This document shows, piece after piece, positions 24,601-34,702 of a DNA stretch of 64,000 bases. The position numbers and the translations under genes were made by a program. A model generated the notes under the pieces. That model did not search any database and was not told the DNA's origin. It worked only from the letters and a program-made list of their open reading frames with translations. The first letter of the stretch is position 1. Each line of letters opens with the position of its first letter. The DNA is from Paenibacillus typhae (lineage in GTDB: Bacteria; Bacillota; Bacilli; Paenibacillales; Paenibacillaceae): assembly GCF_900099765.1 (NCBI RefSeq), contig NZ_FNDX01000019.1:1-64000 (forward strand). Direction: 5' to 3'.

Positions 24601-25573
24601 TGCCATGGGCGGAGATAACGCACCCGAATGCAATGTGGAAGGTGCTTTGTCTGCGGCCGCAGAATGGAGCGATACCCAGCTGGTGCTGGTCGGCGACCAA
24701 GCCAGGCTTGAGCCGCTGCTGAAGAATAAGCCTTCGAACGTGACGGTGCGTCATGCGGGGGAAGTAATCGGTTCCGATGAGGAGCCTGTAAAGGCGGTCC
24801 GCCGCAAAAAGGATTCATCCATGGTCGTTGCGGGAAGGATGGTGCGCGAGGGTGAAGCCGATGCCATGATCTCTTCCGGGAATACCGGAGCGCTGATGAC
24901 TACCGGGCTGCTGGTTGTGGGAAGAATGGACGGTATAGAACGCCCTGCACTGGCCCCGATGATTCCTACACTTGATGATGTCGGCGTGCTGGCGCTGGAT
25001 CTTGGAGCCAATATGGACGCCAAACCGCAGCATCTGGCACAATATGCACTGATGGGCAGTATATACCGCAGCAAGGTGCATGGGATTGCGCGGCCCCGGG
25101 TCGGCCTCCTGAATGTGGGGACAGAGCCGGGTAAAGGCAATGAGCTGACCAAAGAAGCCTATCCGCTGCTTGAAGCGCTGCCGGGCATTCATTTTGTCGG
25201 AAATGTAGAAGCGCGCGATGTGCTCACAGGCGCATGTGACGTGCTTGTCTGCGACGGCTTTGCCGGAAACATTCTGCTCAAGACACTGGAGGGAACGGCC
25301 GGAGCGATGTTTTCCCTCCTCAAGGAGCAGTTCAGCAAATCCCTCAAAACGAAGCTCGGCGCAGCGATTCTGATGCCCGAGCTGAGAAGCCTCAAAGGCA
25401 AAATGGATTATAAGGAGCACGGCGGTGCCCCGCTGCTGGGCCTTGGCGGCCTGGTTGTTAAGGGCCACGGCTCTTCGGACGGCAATGCGGTGAAGAATGC
25501 GGTCAGACAGGCACGGATTGCGCTGCAGGCGGGCCTTGTGTCCAGCATATCGAAGGAAATTAGCGGGAAGTGA
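24584..25573 (+). CDS. plsX: Phosphate acyltransferase PlsX
   Basis: 329 residues. Converts acyl-ACP and phosphate to acyl-phosphate, the acyl donor for PlsY in phospholipid synthesis. The N-terminus IAIDAMGGDNAP and the SSGNTGALM and VCDGFAGNILLK segments are family hallmarks. The start is the ATG after AAGGGGGAAACCGC inside the end of fapR. Second gene of the FapR operon. Confidence 0.95.
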   Translation: MLIAIDAMGGDNAPECNVEGALSAAAEWSDTQLVLVGDQARLEPLLKNKPSNVTVRHAGEVIGSDEEPVKAVRRKKDSSMVVAGRMVREGEADAMISSGNTGALMTTGLLVVGRMDGIERPALAPMIPTLDDVGVLALDLGANMDAKPQHLAQYALMGSIYRSKVHGIARPRVGLLNVGTEPGKGNELTKEAYPLLEALPGIHFVGNVEARDVLTGACDVLVCDGFAGNILLKTLEGTAGAMFSLLKEQFSKSLKTKLGAAILMPELRSLKGKMDYKEHGGAPLLGLGGLVVKGHGSSDGNAVKNAVRQARIALQAGLVSSISKEISGK

Positions 25574-25581
25574 GTGACGAG

Positions 25582-26571
25582 ATGAATCAGTTGCGTTCGG
25601 TAGGGATAATCGGGACAGGGAAGTATGTACCTGAGCAAATATTGACTAATAGCGATCTTGAGAAGATAGTTGAAACAAATGATGAGTGGATTGTCAGCCG
25701 CACAGGCATCCGGGAACGGCATATTGCGGCACCGCATGAGGCGACCTCGGATCTTGCCTATGAAGCTGCGCTCAAAGCGCTGGACTCTGCAGGGATGAAG
25801 GCGGAAGATCTGGAGCTGATTATTGTTGCCACCATTACTCCGGACACATCCTTCCCATCTACAGCCTGCATACTGCAGGATAAGCTGGGAGCCAAGGGAG
25901 CAGCAGCGTTTGACTTGTCTGCAGCCTGCTCCGGCTTTGTCTACAGCCTTGCTACAGCTACGAACTTTATTAAGACCGGAATGTATAACAATGCACTGGT
26001 TATCGGGGCCGACACTCTTTCACGCATTACTGATTATACCGACCGTAACACCTGCGTTCTTTTCGGCGATGGTGCGGGTGCGGTGATTCTCGGTGAGGTT
26101 CCGGAAGGACGCGGATTCCAGTCATTCGACCTTGGAGCGGAGGGCGCAGGAGGCAGCCTGCTGAAGCTTGAAGCAGGGGGCTCACGCCTGCCGGCATCCG
26201 CCCAGACTATTGAAGACAAGAAGCATTTCATTTATATGAACGGCCGTGAAGTGTTCAAGTTCGCCGTACGTGTAATGGGTACAGCTACAGAACGCGTTCT
26301 GTCCAAGGCAGGGCTCGGCAAGGAAAATATTGATCTGTTTGTTCCGCACCAGGCGAACATCCGGATCATTCAGTCGGCGATGCAGCGCCTGGATCTGCCG
26401 GAAGAGAAGGTGGTCGTCAATGTAGACCGTTATGCCAACACTTCCGCAGCTTCGATACCGCTTGCGCTGGTAGAGGCGGCAGAGGAAGGCCGGATGAAGG
26501 AAGGCGATACCGTGCTGATGGTTGGCTTCGGCGGCGGACTCACGTGGGGAGCTTCCGTATTGATCTGGTAA
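25582..26571 (+). CDS. fabH: Beta-ketoacyl-ACP synthase III
   Basis: 329 residues. Condenses a short acyl-CoA with malonyl-ACP to start fatty-acid elongation; in Gram-positives it prefers branched starters. The catalytic triad is intact: Cys in DLSAACSGFVYSLA, His in VPHQANIRI and Asn in RYANTSAAS. The ATG is taken as start with GGGAAG about 11 nt upstream; a GTG at 25570 overlapping the plsX stop is an alternative giving four extra residues. Part of the FapR operon. Confidence 0.94.
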   Translation: MNQLRSVGIIGTGKYVPEQILTNSDLEKIVETNDEWIVSRTGIRERHIAAPHEATSDLAYEAALKALDSAGMKAEDLELIIVATITPDTSFPSTACILQDKLGAKGAAAFDLSAACSGFVYSLATATNFIKTGMYNNALVIGADTLSRITDYTDRNTCVLFGDGAGAVILGEVPEGRGFQSFDLGAEGAGGSLLKLEAGGSRLPASAQTIEDKKHFIYMNGREVFKFAVRVMGTATERVLSKAGLGKENIDLFVPHQANIRIIQSAMQRLDLPEEKVVVNVDRYANTSAASIPLALVEAAEEGRMKEGDTVLMVGFGGGLTWGASVLIW

Positions 26572-26645
26572 ACGAATAATGGACCCCGCACCAGCCGCTG
26601 GATAGCGGCGGGACAGTGCACGGGTTATGTGAAGGAGTCTGTACA

Positions 26646-27569
26646 ATGGGTAAAATTGCATTTGTCTTTCCCGGGCAGGGTGCGCAGGCAGTCGGGATGG
26701 GTAAGGATGTATATGACGCACTGCCGCAGAGCCGTGCCGTATTTGATAAAGGCGATGAGGTGCTCGGATTTTCCTTGAGCCGGCTTGTATTTGAGGGGCC
26801 GGACAGCGATCTGAAACAGACTGTAAATACGCAGCCTGCTCTTGTTACAACAAGTGTAGCGTATCTTGAAGCACTTGCCGGCAAGGGACTGGAGCCGGAT
26901 TATGTTGCCGGACACAGCCTTGGCGAGTACAGCGCCCTGGTAGCCGCCGGCGTGCTTTCCTACGAGGATGCTGTGCAGCTTGTACGGCTGCGCGGACGTT
27001 TCATGGAAGAAGCGGTACCGGGCGGGCAAGGGGCAATGGCTGCAGTACTGGGGGCAGAACGCGAGGCGCTTGCCGGGCTGTGCCGCAGTATTTCCGAGGA
27101 AGGCAATACTGTAGAGCTTGCTAATGTGAACTGTCCGGGGCAGATCGTCGTTTCCGGCTCTCAGGCAGGCGTTAGCGCTGTTGTAGAACGGGTTAAGGAA
27201 GCCGGCGGTAAGCGGGCGATTCCGCTTGAAGTCAGCGGACCGTTCCACTCCTCCATGATGAAGGAGGCTGCTGAGCGTCTGGCTGCCGAGCTGCAGCGCG
27301 TAACCTTTAATGCTCCTGCAGTTCCAGTCGTAGTTAATGTAACGGCCTCGCCCGTAAGTGATCCCGAAGAGATCCGTGAGCTGCTTGTGCGTCAGGTATA
27401 CTCACCGGTGCTCTGGCAGGACAGCGTAGAATGGCTGATTGCTAACGGTGTGGACACCTTTGTTGAGATCGGCTCCGGCAGCGTGCTGGCCGGCCTGATC
27501 CGCAAAATCGACAAGACGGTTAAGGTAATAGGCATTAACAGTCTGGAAAGTGTGCAGGCTGAACTGTAA
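26646..27569 (+). CDS. fabD: Malonyl CoA-acyl carrier protein transacylase
   Basis: 307 residues. Moves malonyl groups from CoA to ACP. FPGQGAQAVGMG near the N-terminus, the nucleophile in GHSLGEYSALVAAG (near Ser 91) and the histidine in SGPFHSSMM are all present. AAGGAGTCTGTACA precedes the ATG. Gap of 74 bp after fabH; same operon. Confidence 0.95.
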   Translation: MGKIAFVFPGQGAQAVGMGKDVYDALPQSRAVFDKGDEVLGFSLSRLVFEGPDSDLKQTVNTQPALVTTSVAYLEALAGKGLEPDYVAGHSLGEYSALVAAGVLSYEDAVQLVRLRGRFMEEAVPGGQGAMAAVLGAEREALAGLCRSISEEGNTVELANVNCPGQIVVSGSQAGVSAVVERVKEAGGKRAIPLEVSGPFHSSMMKEAAERLAAELQRVTFNAPAVPVVVNVTASPVSDPEEIRELLVRQVYSPVLWQDSVEWLIANGVDTFVEIGSGSVLAGLIRKIDKTVKVIGINSLESVQAEL

Positions 27570-27611
27570 CTGCCAGAACTTATACGGGGCACAGGGAAAG
27601 GGGAATATAGA

Positions 27612-28361
27612 ATGTTCTCAGCATTAAAAGGCCAGACGGCCCTGGTTACCGGCGGCTCCCGCGGAATCGGACGCAGCATTGCGCTGGCGCTGGCGGAGCA
27701 TGGCGTGAAGGTAGCCGTGAACTATTCCGGAAGCGAGGCTGCAGCGCAGGAGACTGTAGCACGTATTGCCGAGCTGGGCTCTGAGGGTATCGCACTCAAG
27801 GGGAATGTAGGAAGCAGCGAACAGGCGGAGAATCTTGTCAAAGAGGTTATCAACAACTGGGGCAGAATCGACATTCTGGTTAACAACGCCGGTATTACCC
27901 GGGACAATCTGATTATGCGCATGAAGGAAGAAGAATTCGATCAGGTCATCGAAACCAATCTCAAAGGTGTGTTTAACTGCCTGAAGGCCGTTACACGTCC
28001 GATGATGAAGCAGCGCTACGGCCGGATCATCAATATTTCCTCCGTTGTGGGCGTAACCGGAAATCCCGGCCAGGTCAACTATACGGCTGCCAAGGCAGGC
28101 GTGATCGGTATGACCAAATCGGCAGCGCGGGAGCTGGCATCCCGCGGAATTACCGTGAATTGCATCGCTCCGGGGTTCATTGATACCGACATGACCCGTG
28201 AGCTGTCCGATGAAGTCCGCAGCGAGCTGCTGAAGGGGATTCCCCTTGCCCAACTTGGGCGGCCGGAGGACATTGCTAACACGGCTGTATTTTTAGCCTC
28301 GCAGGGGGCAGCTTATATGACAGGCCAGACACTTCATGTGGACGGCGGCATGTACATGTAA
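27612..28361 (+). CDS. fabG: 3-oxoacyl-ACP reductase
   Basis: 249 residues. NADPH-dependent reduction of beta-ketoacyl-ACP. A short-chain dehydrogenase with the [12 protein letters not shown] cofactor motif, NNAG, and the catalytic S-Y-K set ([22 protein letters not shown]). Standard length; CGGGG-type ribosome binding site (AAAGGGGAA) before the ATG. Follows fabD in the FapR operon. Confidence 0.95.
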   Translation: MFSALKGQTALVTGGSRGIGRSIALALAEHGVKVAVNYSGSEAAAQETVARIAELGSEGIALKGNVGSSEQAENLVKEVINNWGRIDILVNNAGITRDNLIMRMKEEEFDQVIETNLKGVFNCLKAVTRPMMKQRYGRIINISSVVGVTGNPGQVNYTAAKAGVIGMTKSAARELASRGITVNCIAPGFIDTDMTRELSDEVRSELLKGIPLAQLGRPEDIANTAVFLASQGAAYMTGQTLHVDGGMYM

Positions 28362-28455
28362 GCCTGAAGAAAGCTTGGAACAGCGATGGAGGGAACGGGA
28401 AGAGGCGGCCGGAAAGCGTTTTTTATGCTCTATGGTATTTTGACTTCATATCTCG

Positions 28456-28461
28456 TATAAT
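28456..28461 (+). promoter_or_regulatory. Possible internal promoter -10 before acpP
   Basis: TATAAT lies 22 bp before the acpP ATG; no good -35 is seen at 17 bp. It is embedded in an inverted repeat TGGTAT / ATACCA (28433-28438 with 28461-28466), which might be a regulatory site. Extra acpP transcription would fit the high ACP demand; this is inference. Confidence 0.35.
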
Positions 28462-28483
28462 ACCAAAAGAGGAGGTGAACCGG

Positions 28484-28717
28484 ATGTCCGATGTATTGGA
28501 GCGTGTAAAACGCATTGTCATCGACCGCTTGGGTGCCGATGAAGCGGAGGTAACATTAGAAGCGTCTTTCAAAGATGATTTGGGTGCTGATTCTCTTGAT
28601 GTAGTAGAATTGGTTATGGAATTGGAAGATGAATTCGACATGGAAATCTCTGATGAAGATGCAGAGAAGATTACGACCGTGGGTGAAGTTGTGAAGTACA
28701 TACAATCTCATACCTAG
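28484..28717 (+). CDS. acpP: Acyl carrier protein
   Basis: 77 residues, acidic four-helix protein that carries acyl chains on a phosphopantetheine arm. The modified serine sits in [32 protein letters not shown] precedes the ATG closely, while a GTG 9 nt earlier is less well placed. Encoded between fabG and fabF as usual. Confidence 0.97.
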   Translation: MSDVLERVKRIVIDRLGADEAEVTLEASFKDDLGADSLDVVELVMELEDEFDMEISDEDAEKITTVGEVVKYIQSHT

Positions 28718-28733
28718 AGTCATATGATTGAGG

Positions 28734-28757
28734 GTCCCGCCCCCCTGGGGACGGGAC
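28734..28757 (+). terminator. Hairpin after acpP
   Basis: GTCCCG (28734-28739) / CGGGAC (28752-28757) with an inner CCCC/GGGG pair. The tail TTCTCCTCATTTT is only partly T-rich, so termination may be partial, letting transcription reach fabF. A second hairpin AAAGGTG/CACCTTT lies at 28790-28812. Confidence 0.6.
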
Positions 28758-28939
28758 TTCTCCTCATTTTACACATCATTTGAAAGACCAAAGGTGGCCA
28801 CGGTGCACCTTTATCCGGAGAAAATTACAGAACCGCAGGCAGGACATGCTATTGCGGGGATTGCAGTTTATATAGAGATTTCAGAGAGCAGTGCTTCGCT
28901 AGAAATGAAGTATACAGCCTACAGATGGGGTGATTGCGT

Positions 28940-30178
28940 TTGAGTCATAGAGTGGTTGTTACCGGTATGGGCGTTATAACGTCCCTGGGCAAGGATTTGG
29001 ATACATTCTGGGATAGCCTGATGAACGGCAAGTCCGGAGTATCAACGGTGGATTCATTTGATGTAAGTGACTACACCACCAAAATTGCAGCTTCTGTTAA
29101 GGATTTTGATGCGGAGGAGCGTTTCGGCCGCAAGGAAGCCCGCAAGATGGACCGTTTTGTGCAGTTTGCAGTAGCAGCCGGTGAGGATGCGCTGAGAGAC
29201 AGCGGACTCAAGATCGGTGAAGATATTGATGCAGAGCGGATCGGCGTATCCGTCGGCTCCGGCATCGGCGGTCTGGGAACATGGGAAGACAATCACAACC
29301 TGCTGCTCGAAAAAGGGCCCAAGCGTGTGAGTCCGTTCTTTATCCCGATGATGATTGCCAATATGGGTTCCGGACAGCTGTCGATTAACCTCGGCGCCAA
29401 AGGTCCTAATACAACAACCGTTACCGCCTGTGCAACAGGAAGCCACTCCATCGGTGAATCCTTCCGGCTGATCCAGCGCGGGGATGCGGATGCGATGATC
29501 TGCGGCGGTTCCGAAGCGACAATCCGTCCGACAGGCATGGCCGGCTTCTGTGCAATGAGAGCCATGTCCACCCGTAACGACGAGCCTGAGAAGGCAAGCC
29601 GCCCGTTTGATGTAGACCGTGACGGTTTTGTAATGGGTGAAGGTGCCGGCATTCTGATTCTGGAATCGCTGGAGCATGCCGAGAAGCGCGGGGCGAAGAT
29701 CTATGCCGAAGTTATCGGCTACGGCCTGAGCGCGGATGCCCACCACATGACCGACCCGGATCCTGACGGTGCAGCACGCTGCATGAAGATGGCCATCCGT
29801 GACGCCGGAATTAATCCGGAGGATATCGATTATATCAACGCGCACGGAACATCTACGCCTGCCGGCGACAAGTCCGAAACGACAGCCGTGAAGAAGGCGC
29901 TTGGAGACCATGCGTACAAGGTGGCAATCAGCTCAACGAAGTCGATGACCGGACATTTGCTGGGTGCTGCCGGCGGCGTCGAAGCGATCATCTGCGGTCT
30001 TTCCCTGCAGAAGAATATGATTGCACCAACGATAAACCTGGACAACCAGGACCCGGAATGTGACCTGGATTATGTTCCGAACGTTCCTCGTGAAGCTGAT
30101 CTTAACATTGTTATGTCCAACTCGTTCGGATTCGGGGGACATAACGCTACCGTTATTCTCAAAAAATACAAACAGTAA
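28940..30178 (+). CDS. fabF: Beta-ketoacyl-ACP synthase II
   Basis: 412 residues. Elongating condensing enzyme of fatty-acid synthesis. Catalytic Cys in TVTACATGSHSIGE, and histidines in INAHGTSTPAGDKSE and STKSMTGHLLGAAG. The TTG start is chosen 7 nt after GGGGTG, giving MSHRVVVTGMG; a TTG six bases earlier is less well spaced. It lies about 220 bp after acpP and 15 bp before rnc. Confidence 0.95.
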   Translation: MSHRVVVTGMGVITSLGKDLDTFWDSLMNGKSGVSTVDSFDVSDYTTKIAASVKDFDAEERFGRKEARKMDRFVQFAVAAGEDALRDSGLKIGEDIDAERIGVSVGSGIGGLGTWEDNHNLLLEKGPKRVSPFFIPMMIANMGSGQLSINLGAKGPNTTTVTACATGSHSIGESFRLIQRGDADAMICGGSEATIRPTGMAGFCAMRAMSTRNDEPEKASRPFDVDRDGFVMGEGAGILILESLEHAEKRGAKIYAEVIGYGLSADAHHMTDPDPDGAARCMKMAIRDAGINPEDIDYINAHGTSTPAGDKSETTAVKKALGDHAYKVAISSTKSMTGHLLGAAGGVEAIICGLSLQKNMIAPTINLDNQDPECDLDYVPNVPREADLNIVMSNSFGFGGHNATVILKKYKQ

Positions 30179-30193
30179 GGGGAGAACAGAGCA

Positions 30194-30898
30194 GTGAAAG
30201 GAGACCTGAAGCAGTTACAAAGCCAACTTCAAATCCAATTTCACGATCCTGTACTTCTGAAGCAGGCCTTTACCCATGCATCCTATGTGAACGAACACCG
30301 TTTCAACCAGCATCAGGACAATGAGCGTCTGGAGTTTCTGGGCGATGCCGTGCTGGAGCTTACGGTTTCCGAATATTTGTACAACCTGCTGCCGGACAGG
30401 CCTGAGGGAGAATTGACCAAGCTGAGAGCCGCAATTGTCTGCGAGCCTTCTCTGGTCAAGTTTGCCGAGAGCCTGGGCTTCGGCCGGTTTGTGCTGCTGG
30501 GCAAAGGGGAAGAACTTACGGGCGGACGTACCCGCCCGGCCTTGCTGGCCGATGTGTTTGAATCCTTCGTGGGAGCGCTTTATCTCGATCAGGGCCTGGA
30601 GACAGTGCGCCGCTTTCTGGATAATCATGTTTTTCCGCTGGTGGAGACGGACGGCAAGCTGCAAATGCAGATGAGCGATTTCAAGACAGAGCTTCAGGAG
30701 CTGATACAGCATCACGGTTTAGGTACGCTGGAATATCGGATTATTGAAGAGCGTGGACCGGCGCATGAGCGTGAATTTGTTTCTGAGGTGTATATGGCCA
30801 GCCAGTCACTCGGCAGAGGCAATGGCCGTTCCAAGAAAGAGGCAGAACAGCAGGCTGCGGCAGCTGCGCTTTTGCGGCTGAAGGAAGACGGTGCTTGA
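30194..30898 (+). CDS. rnc: Ribonuclease III
   Basis: 234 residues. Cleaves double-stranded RNA in rRNA maturation and mRNA processing. The nuclease signature [20 protein letters not shown] is near residue 42, and a C-terminal double-stranded RNA-binding domain ends with [20 protein letters not shown] start, with AAGGGGAG about 9 nt upstream. Forms the rnc-smc-ftsY group typical of Bacillota. Confidence 0.95.
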   Translation: MKGDLKQLQSQLQIQFHDPVLLKQAFTHASYVNEHRFNQHQDNERLEFLGDAVLELTVSEYLYNLLPDRPEGELTKLRAAIVCEPSLVKFAESLGFGRFVLLGKGEELTGGRTRPALLADVFESFVGALYLDQGLETVRRFLDNHVFPLVETDGKLQMQMSDFKTELQELIQHHGLGTLEYRIIEERGPAHEREFVSEVYMASQSLGRGNGRSKKEAEQQAAAAALLRLKEDGA

Positions 30899-30951
30899 AG
30901 CTGTAGTTGCAATCGTACAAGATAAGGCTACCCCAAGCAATTAGCGGAGGA

Positions 30952-31012
30952 GAGCAGCAATGGTCTGAATGCCGGCGTTTAGGCGGAGGTCAGACCTTTG
31001 CTGCTCTTTTTC
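30952..31012 (+). terminator. Terminator between rnc and smc
   Basis: A 16-17-bp stem (30952-30968 with 30991-31006, one mismatch) is followed by five T. A second small hairpin CCCCAC/GTGGGG lies at 31040-31054. smc therefore likely has its own promoter; TATAAT at 31075-31080 is a candidate -10. Confidence 0.85.
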
Positions 31013-31103
31013 GTTTTATGGTACAGCATCCATTATAGGCCCCACTTTGTGGGGTTATTTCAGAAACGCTATGTTATAATAGGTCAGAGGTGATAGGCGA
31101 GTT

Positions 31104-34100
31104 ATGTTTTTGAAACGGATCGAATTGGCTGGCTTTAAATCTTTTGCCGACAAAACCGAAATGGAGTTTGTTCGCGGCATCACCGCTGTAGTAGGGCCAA
31201 ACGGCAGCGGCAAAAGCAATATATCCGACGGGATCCGCTGGGTGCTTGGTGAACAGAGCGCCAAATCACTGCGCGGCGGCAAGATGGAGGATATTATCTT
31301 TGCCGGCAGCGATGCCCGCAAAGCGGTGAACTATGGCGAGGTTTCGCTGACTCTGGATAATGAAGATCACGTGCTGCCGCTGGATTTCAGCGAGGTTACA
31401 GTGACCCGGAGAGTGCACCGCAGCGGTGAAAGTGAATATCTGATCAATAAGCAATCGTGTCGGCTGAAGGATATTACAGAGCTGTTTATGGATACCGGTA
31501 TCGGGCGTGAAGCGTATTCCATTATCGGCCAGGGCCGCATTGAGGAAATTCTCAGTACCCGTTCCGAGGACCGGCGCGGGATTTTTGAAGAGGCATCAGG
31601 GATTGTTAAATATAAATCGCGCAAAAAAGACGCAGGACGCAAGCTGGATGAGACGGAGCAGAACCTGCTGCGTATTCATGATCTGCTCAGTGAGCTGGAG
31701 GACCAGATTGGTCCGCTGAAGGAGCAGTCCGAGAAGGCGATCCGGTATAAAGAGCTGCGGGAAGCGCTCAAACAGCAGGAAATATCGGTCTATGTTCATC
31801 AGATCGAAGGGATTCATACGGCCTGGAAGGAAGGCAATGCACGGCTTGAGGTACTGAATAAGGAACAGCTGGAGCTGTCTACCATTGTATCTGCCCATGA
31901 TGCCAAGCTGGAAAGCGGACGGGCTGAGCTGCGGACATTAGAGGAGCAGGTAGAGAAGCTGCAGGAGCAGCTGCTCCGTTACAGTGAAGCTTATGAAAAG
32001 AGCGAAGGCTATGGCGAAGTGCTCAAGGAGCGCAAAAAGAATCTGGAAGCCAACCGTGAACAGCTGCTGTCCACGCTCGGTTCCGTAGGTGAGCGTTCGG
32101 CAGACCGGCAGCGTGAGCTGGCCGAGCTGGAGCTGAAGCTGCAGCAGGCCCGTCAGGCGCTGGAGGGTCTCCGGAGGCAGATTGCCGAGGAAGAGAGCAG
32201 GCTGGAAGGCGTCGCCGGCGGCATCAGCCAAAGTAAGGAAGAGCAGCTCAAAAGTGCATTGCTTGAACTGATGAACCTGATGGCCCAGGCCCGCAATGAA
32301 ATCCGCTATGCGGACCAGCAAAAAGAAAGCCTGGAGCGGCGGATGAGCCGGAGCAGGGAAGAAAGCGGCAAATGGACTGCGCGTCTGGAGGAACTGTCCC
32401 TATCCCAAAAAACGCTGAAGGACAAAATTGCGCAGCTTGGCAACGAGATCTCCAAGCTGCGCAACAGCTATATTTCGGAAAGCGAGCAGACCAACAAACG
32501 GCATAAGCTGATTGAAGAGACCCAGTCAGGCCTGCGCAAATGGGAGCAGAAGCGTGAGGCGCAGGTGTCCAGGCATGAGACGATGAAAGAAATGCAGGAC
32601 GACTACGACGGCTTCATGCTAGGCGTCAAGGAAGTGCTGAAGGGGGCCCGCAAAGGCCAGCTTAGCGGTGTTCACGGCGCTGTGGCAGAGCTCATTTCCG
32701 TACCGGAGCGGCTGGAAATGGCAGTGGAAACTGCACTGGGTGCTTCGGTGCAGCATGTAGTTATGGAGAACGAAGCAGTGTCGCGCCAGGCAATAGCCTT
32801 CCTCAAGCAGCGTCAGCTGGGACGGGCTACCTTCCTTCCGCTGGATGTCATCCGGCCGCGCCAGATCACCGGCAGTGACCGCAGCATGATTGAAGGGGCG
32901 GACGGCTTTGTCGGCATCGGCGCCGAGCTGGTTGGCTTCGAGGACAAATACAGCAGTATCGTAGGAAGCTTGCTGGGCAACGTAGTCATCGCTGAGAATC
33001 TGGAGCAGGCCAATAAGATTGCAGCCAGATGCCAATACCGCTACCGGGTTGTAACCCTCGAAGGGGATGTCGTTAATGCCGGCGGCTCGATGACCGGAGG
33101 CAGCCAGCACAAGAAGAACAACAGTCTGCTGAGCCGCAAACGGCAGATGGATCAGCTGTTCGGAGAGATTGAGGAGAGCGAGCGACAGATCGCCAAGCTG
33201 AAGCAGGGCATCGGCCGGCTGAAGGAGGAGCAGGAGAGTGCTTCACGCAAGCTGGAGCAGCTTCGCCATGACGGGGATGAGAAGCGTCTGGAGGAGCAGC
33301 GGGTTGCCGGCGATCTGAAGCAGCTTGAGCAGGAGCTGCGCCACGTGCAGGAGCAGGTGGATGGGGCCGGTGCGGAGCGCAGCGGCTTTGAAGCTGAAGT
33401 GAAGGCGCTGGAGGAAAGCCGGGTACAAGCGGTAGCTGAGCTGACACGGCTGGAGCAGGAAGAGCAGGCAGCCCATGAGGCGATCCGCAGTGCCGAGTCG
33501 GAACGCAAAGCGAGCGAATCGGTCAAGGAGGAGCTGCAGAGCAAACTGACCGGCATGAAGGTAACGGAAGGCAAGCTGGACCAGGAGATTTTCTCACTGG
33601 AAGAGCAGCTGCGCCGGATGCGCCAGGATGCCGGATCACAGGACAAAGAGCTGCGCCAGAGCCGCAGCCTTCTCATTACTATGGAGCAGGATCTGGAAGA
33701 GAACGTCCGTGAAGCAGTGAAGCAGCAGGAGAACCTGAACAGCTACCGGCTGAAGCGGGATGAAAGCGCGGCAGCGCTTGATCTTGCCCGCGCAGACCGC
33801 ACTGCGCTGACACGCAGGCTTGAGCTTGCCGAAGGAGAGACCAAAGACCAGAGGCAGGCGCTTCGCGCTGTTGAGGACAAGCTTCGCACAACCGAGGTGT
33901 CCGTTGGACGGCTTGATGTGGAGCTGGACAATATATTGCGCAAGCTTAGTGAGGATTACGAGCTGAGCTATGAGCTGGCCAAACAGCGTTATCCGGTACC
34001 GGAGGATGTGCCGGCAGCCCAAATGGAGGTTCAGCGGCTGAAGCGCAGTATTTCCGCACTCGGTGAAGTCAGTCTGGGTGCCATTGAGGAATATCAGCGT

Positions 34101-34673
34101 GTGCATGAACGTTATACCTTCCTCAGCAGCCAGAAGGATGACCTGGTTGAAGCCAAAACAACCCTGTACCATGTTATCCATGAGATGGAAGAAGAGATGT
34201 CCAAACGCTTCAAACAGACCTTTGACGCTATCCGCCGTGAATTCGGAACGGTGTTCTCAAAGCTGTTCGGCGGCGGCCGGGCCGATCTGCAGCTGCTTGA
34301 TCCGGAGAATATGCTGGAGACAGGCATCGATATTGTTGCACAGCCGCCCGGCAAAAAGCTGCAGAATCTGCAGCTGCTCTCCGGCGGGGAACGCGCTCTG
34401 ACGGCAATGGCGCTGCTGTTTGCCATTCTGCAGGTGAAGCCGGTGCCGTTCTGCGTACTGGATGAGGTTGAGGCCGCGCTGGATGAGGCCAACGTTGTCC
34501 GGTTTGCCCAATACCTGCGCGAATTCTCGGAGCAGACCCAGTTCATCGTCGTTACCCACCGCAAGGGCACGATGGAGGAAGCGGATGTGCTGTACGGTGT
34601 CACCATGGAGGAGGGCGGCGTGTCCAAGCTCGTCTCCGTGAAGCTGGAGGATGAGGAAGCGATAATCGCATAG
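31104..34673 (+). CDS. smc: Chromosome segregation protein SMC
   Basis: 1189 residues, full length. The ATPase that loads onto DNA with ScpA/ScpB to organise and segregate the chromosome. Order: N-terminal Walker A GPNGSGKSN (about 32-40), long coiled coil, hinge domain (about 515-650, with GGSMTGGS at its end), second coiled coil, then the C-terminal ABC signature LLSGGERALTAMALLFA (near 1091) and Walker B FCVLDEVEAALDEANV. AGAGGTGAT precedes the ATG. ftsY follows 29 bp later. Confidence 0.97.
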   Translation: MFLKRIELAGFKSFADKTEMEFVRGITAVVGPNGSGKSNISDGIRWVLGEQSAKSLRGGKMEDIIFAGSDARKAVNYGEVSLTLDNEDHVLPLDFSEVTVTRRVHRSGESEYLINKQSCRLKDITELFMDTGIGREAYSIIGQGRIEEILSTRSEDRRGIFEEASGIVKYKSRKKDAGRKLDETEQNLLRIHDLLSELEDQIGPLKEQSEKAIRYKELREALKQQEISVYVHQIEGIHTAWKEGNARLEVLNKEQLELSTIVSAHDAKLESGRAELRTLEEQVEKLQEQLLRYSEAYEKSEGYGEVLKERKKNLEANREQLLSTLGSVGERSADRQRELAELELKLQQARQALEGLRRQIAEEESRLEGVAGGISQSKEEQLKSALLELMNLMAQARNEIRYADQQKESLERRMSRSREESGKWTARLEELSLSQKTLKDKIAQLGNEISKLRNSYISESEQTNKRHKLIEETQSGLRKWEQKREAQVSRHETMKEMQDDYDGFMLGVKEVLKGARKGQLSGVHGAVAELISVPERLEMAVETALGASVQHVVMENEAVSRQAIAFLKQRQLGRATFLPLDVIRPRQITGSDRSMIEGADGFVGIGAELVGFEDKYSSIVGSLLGNVVIAENLEQANKIAARCQYRYRVVTLEGDVVNAGGSMTGGSQHKKNNSLLSRKRQMDQLFGEIEESERQIAKLKQGIGRLKEEQESASRKLEQLRHDGDEKRLEEQRVAGDLKQLEQELRHVQEQVDGAGAERSGFEAEVKALEESRVQAVAELTRLEQEEQAAHEAIRSAESERKASESVKEELQSKLTGMKVTEGKLDQEIFSLEEQLRRMRQDAGSQDKELRQSRSLLITMEQDLEENVREAVKQQENLNSYRLKRDESAAALDLARADRTALTRRLELAEGETKDQRQALRAVEDKLRTTEVSVGRLDVELDNILRKLSEDYELSYELAKQRYPVPEDVPAAQMEVQRLKRSISALGEVSLGAIEEYQRVHERYTFLSSQKDDLVEAKTTLYHVIHEMEEEMSKRFKQTFDAIRREFGTVFSKLFGGGRADLQLLDPENMLETGIDIVAQPPGKKLQNLQLLSGGERALTAMALLFAILQVKPVPFCVLDEVEAALDEANVVRFAQYLREFSEQTQFIVVTHRKGTMEEADVLYGVTMEEGGVSKLVSVKLEDEEAIIA

Positions 34674-34702
34674 TATAGAACCAAACTTAGAGGGGGACCA
34701 TA

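Noticed and set aside
28728..28943. 71-codon open frame between acpP and fabF
   Set aside because: Runs through the acpP hairpin and has no start signal.
29054..29911. 285-codon open frame on the minus strand
   Set aside because: Antisense of fabF, whose catalytic residues are intact in the forward frame.
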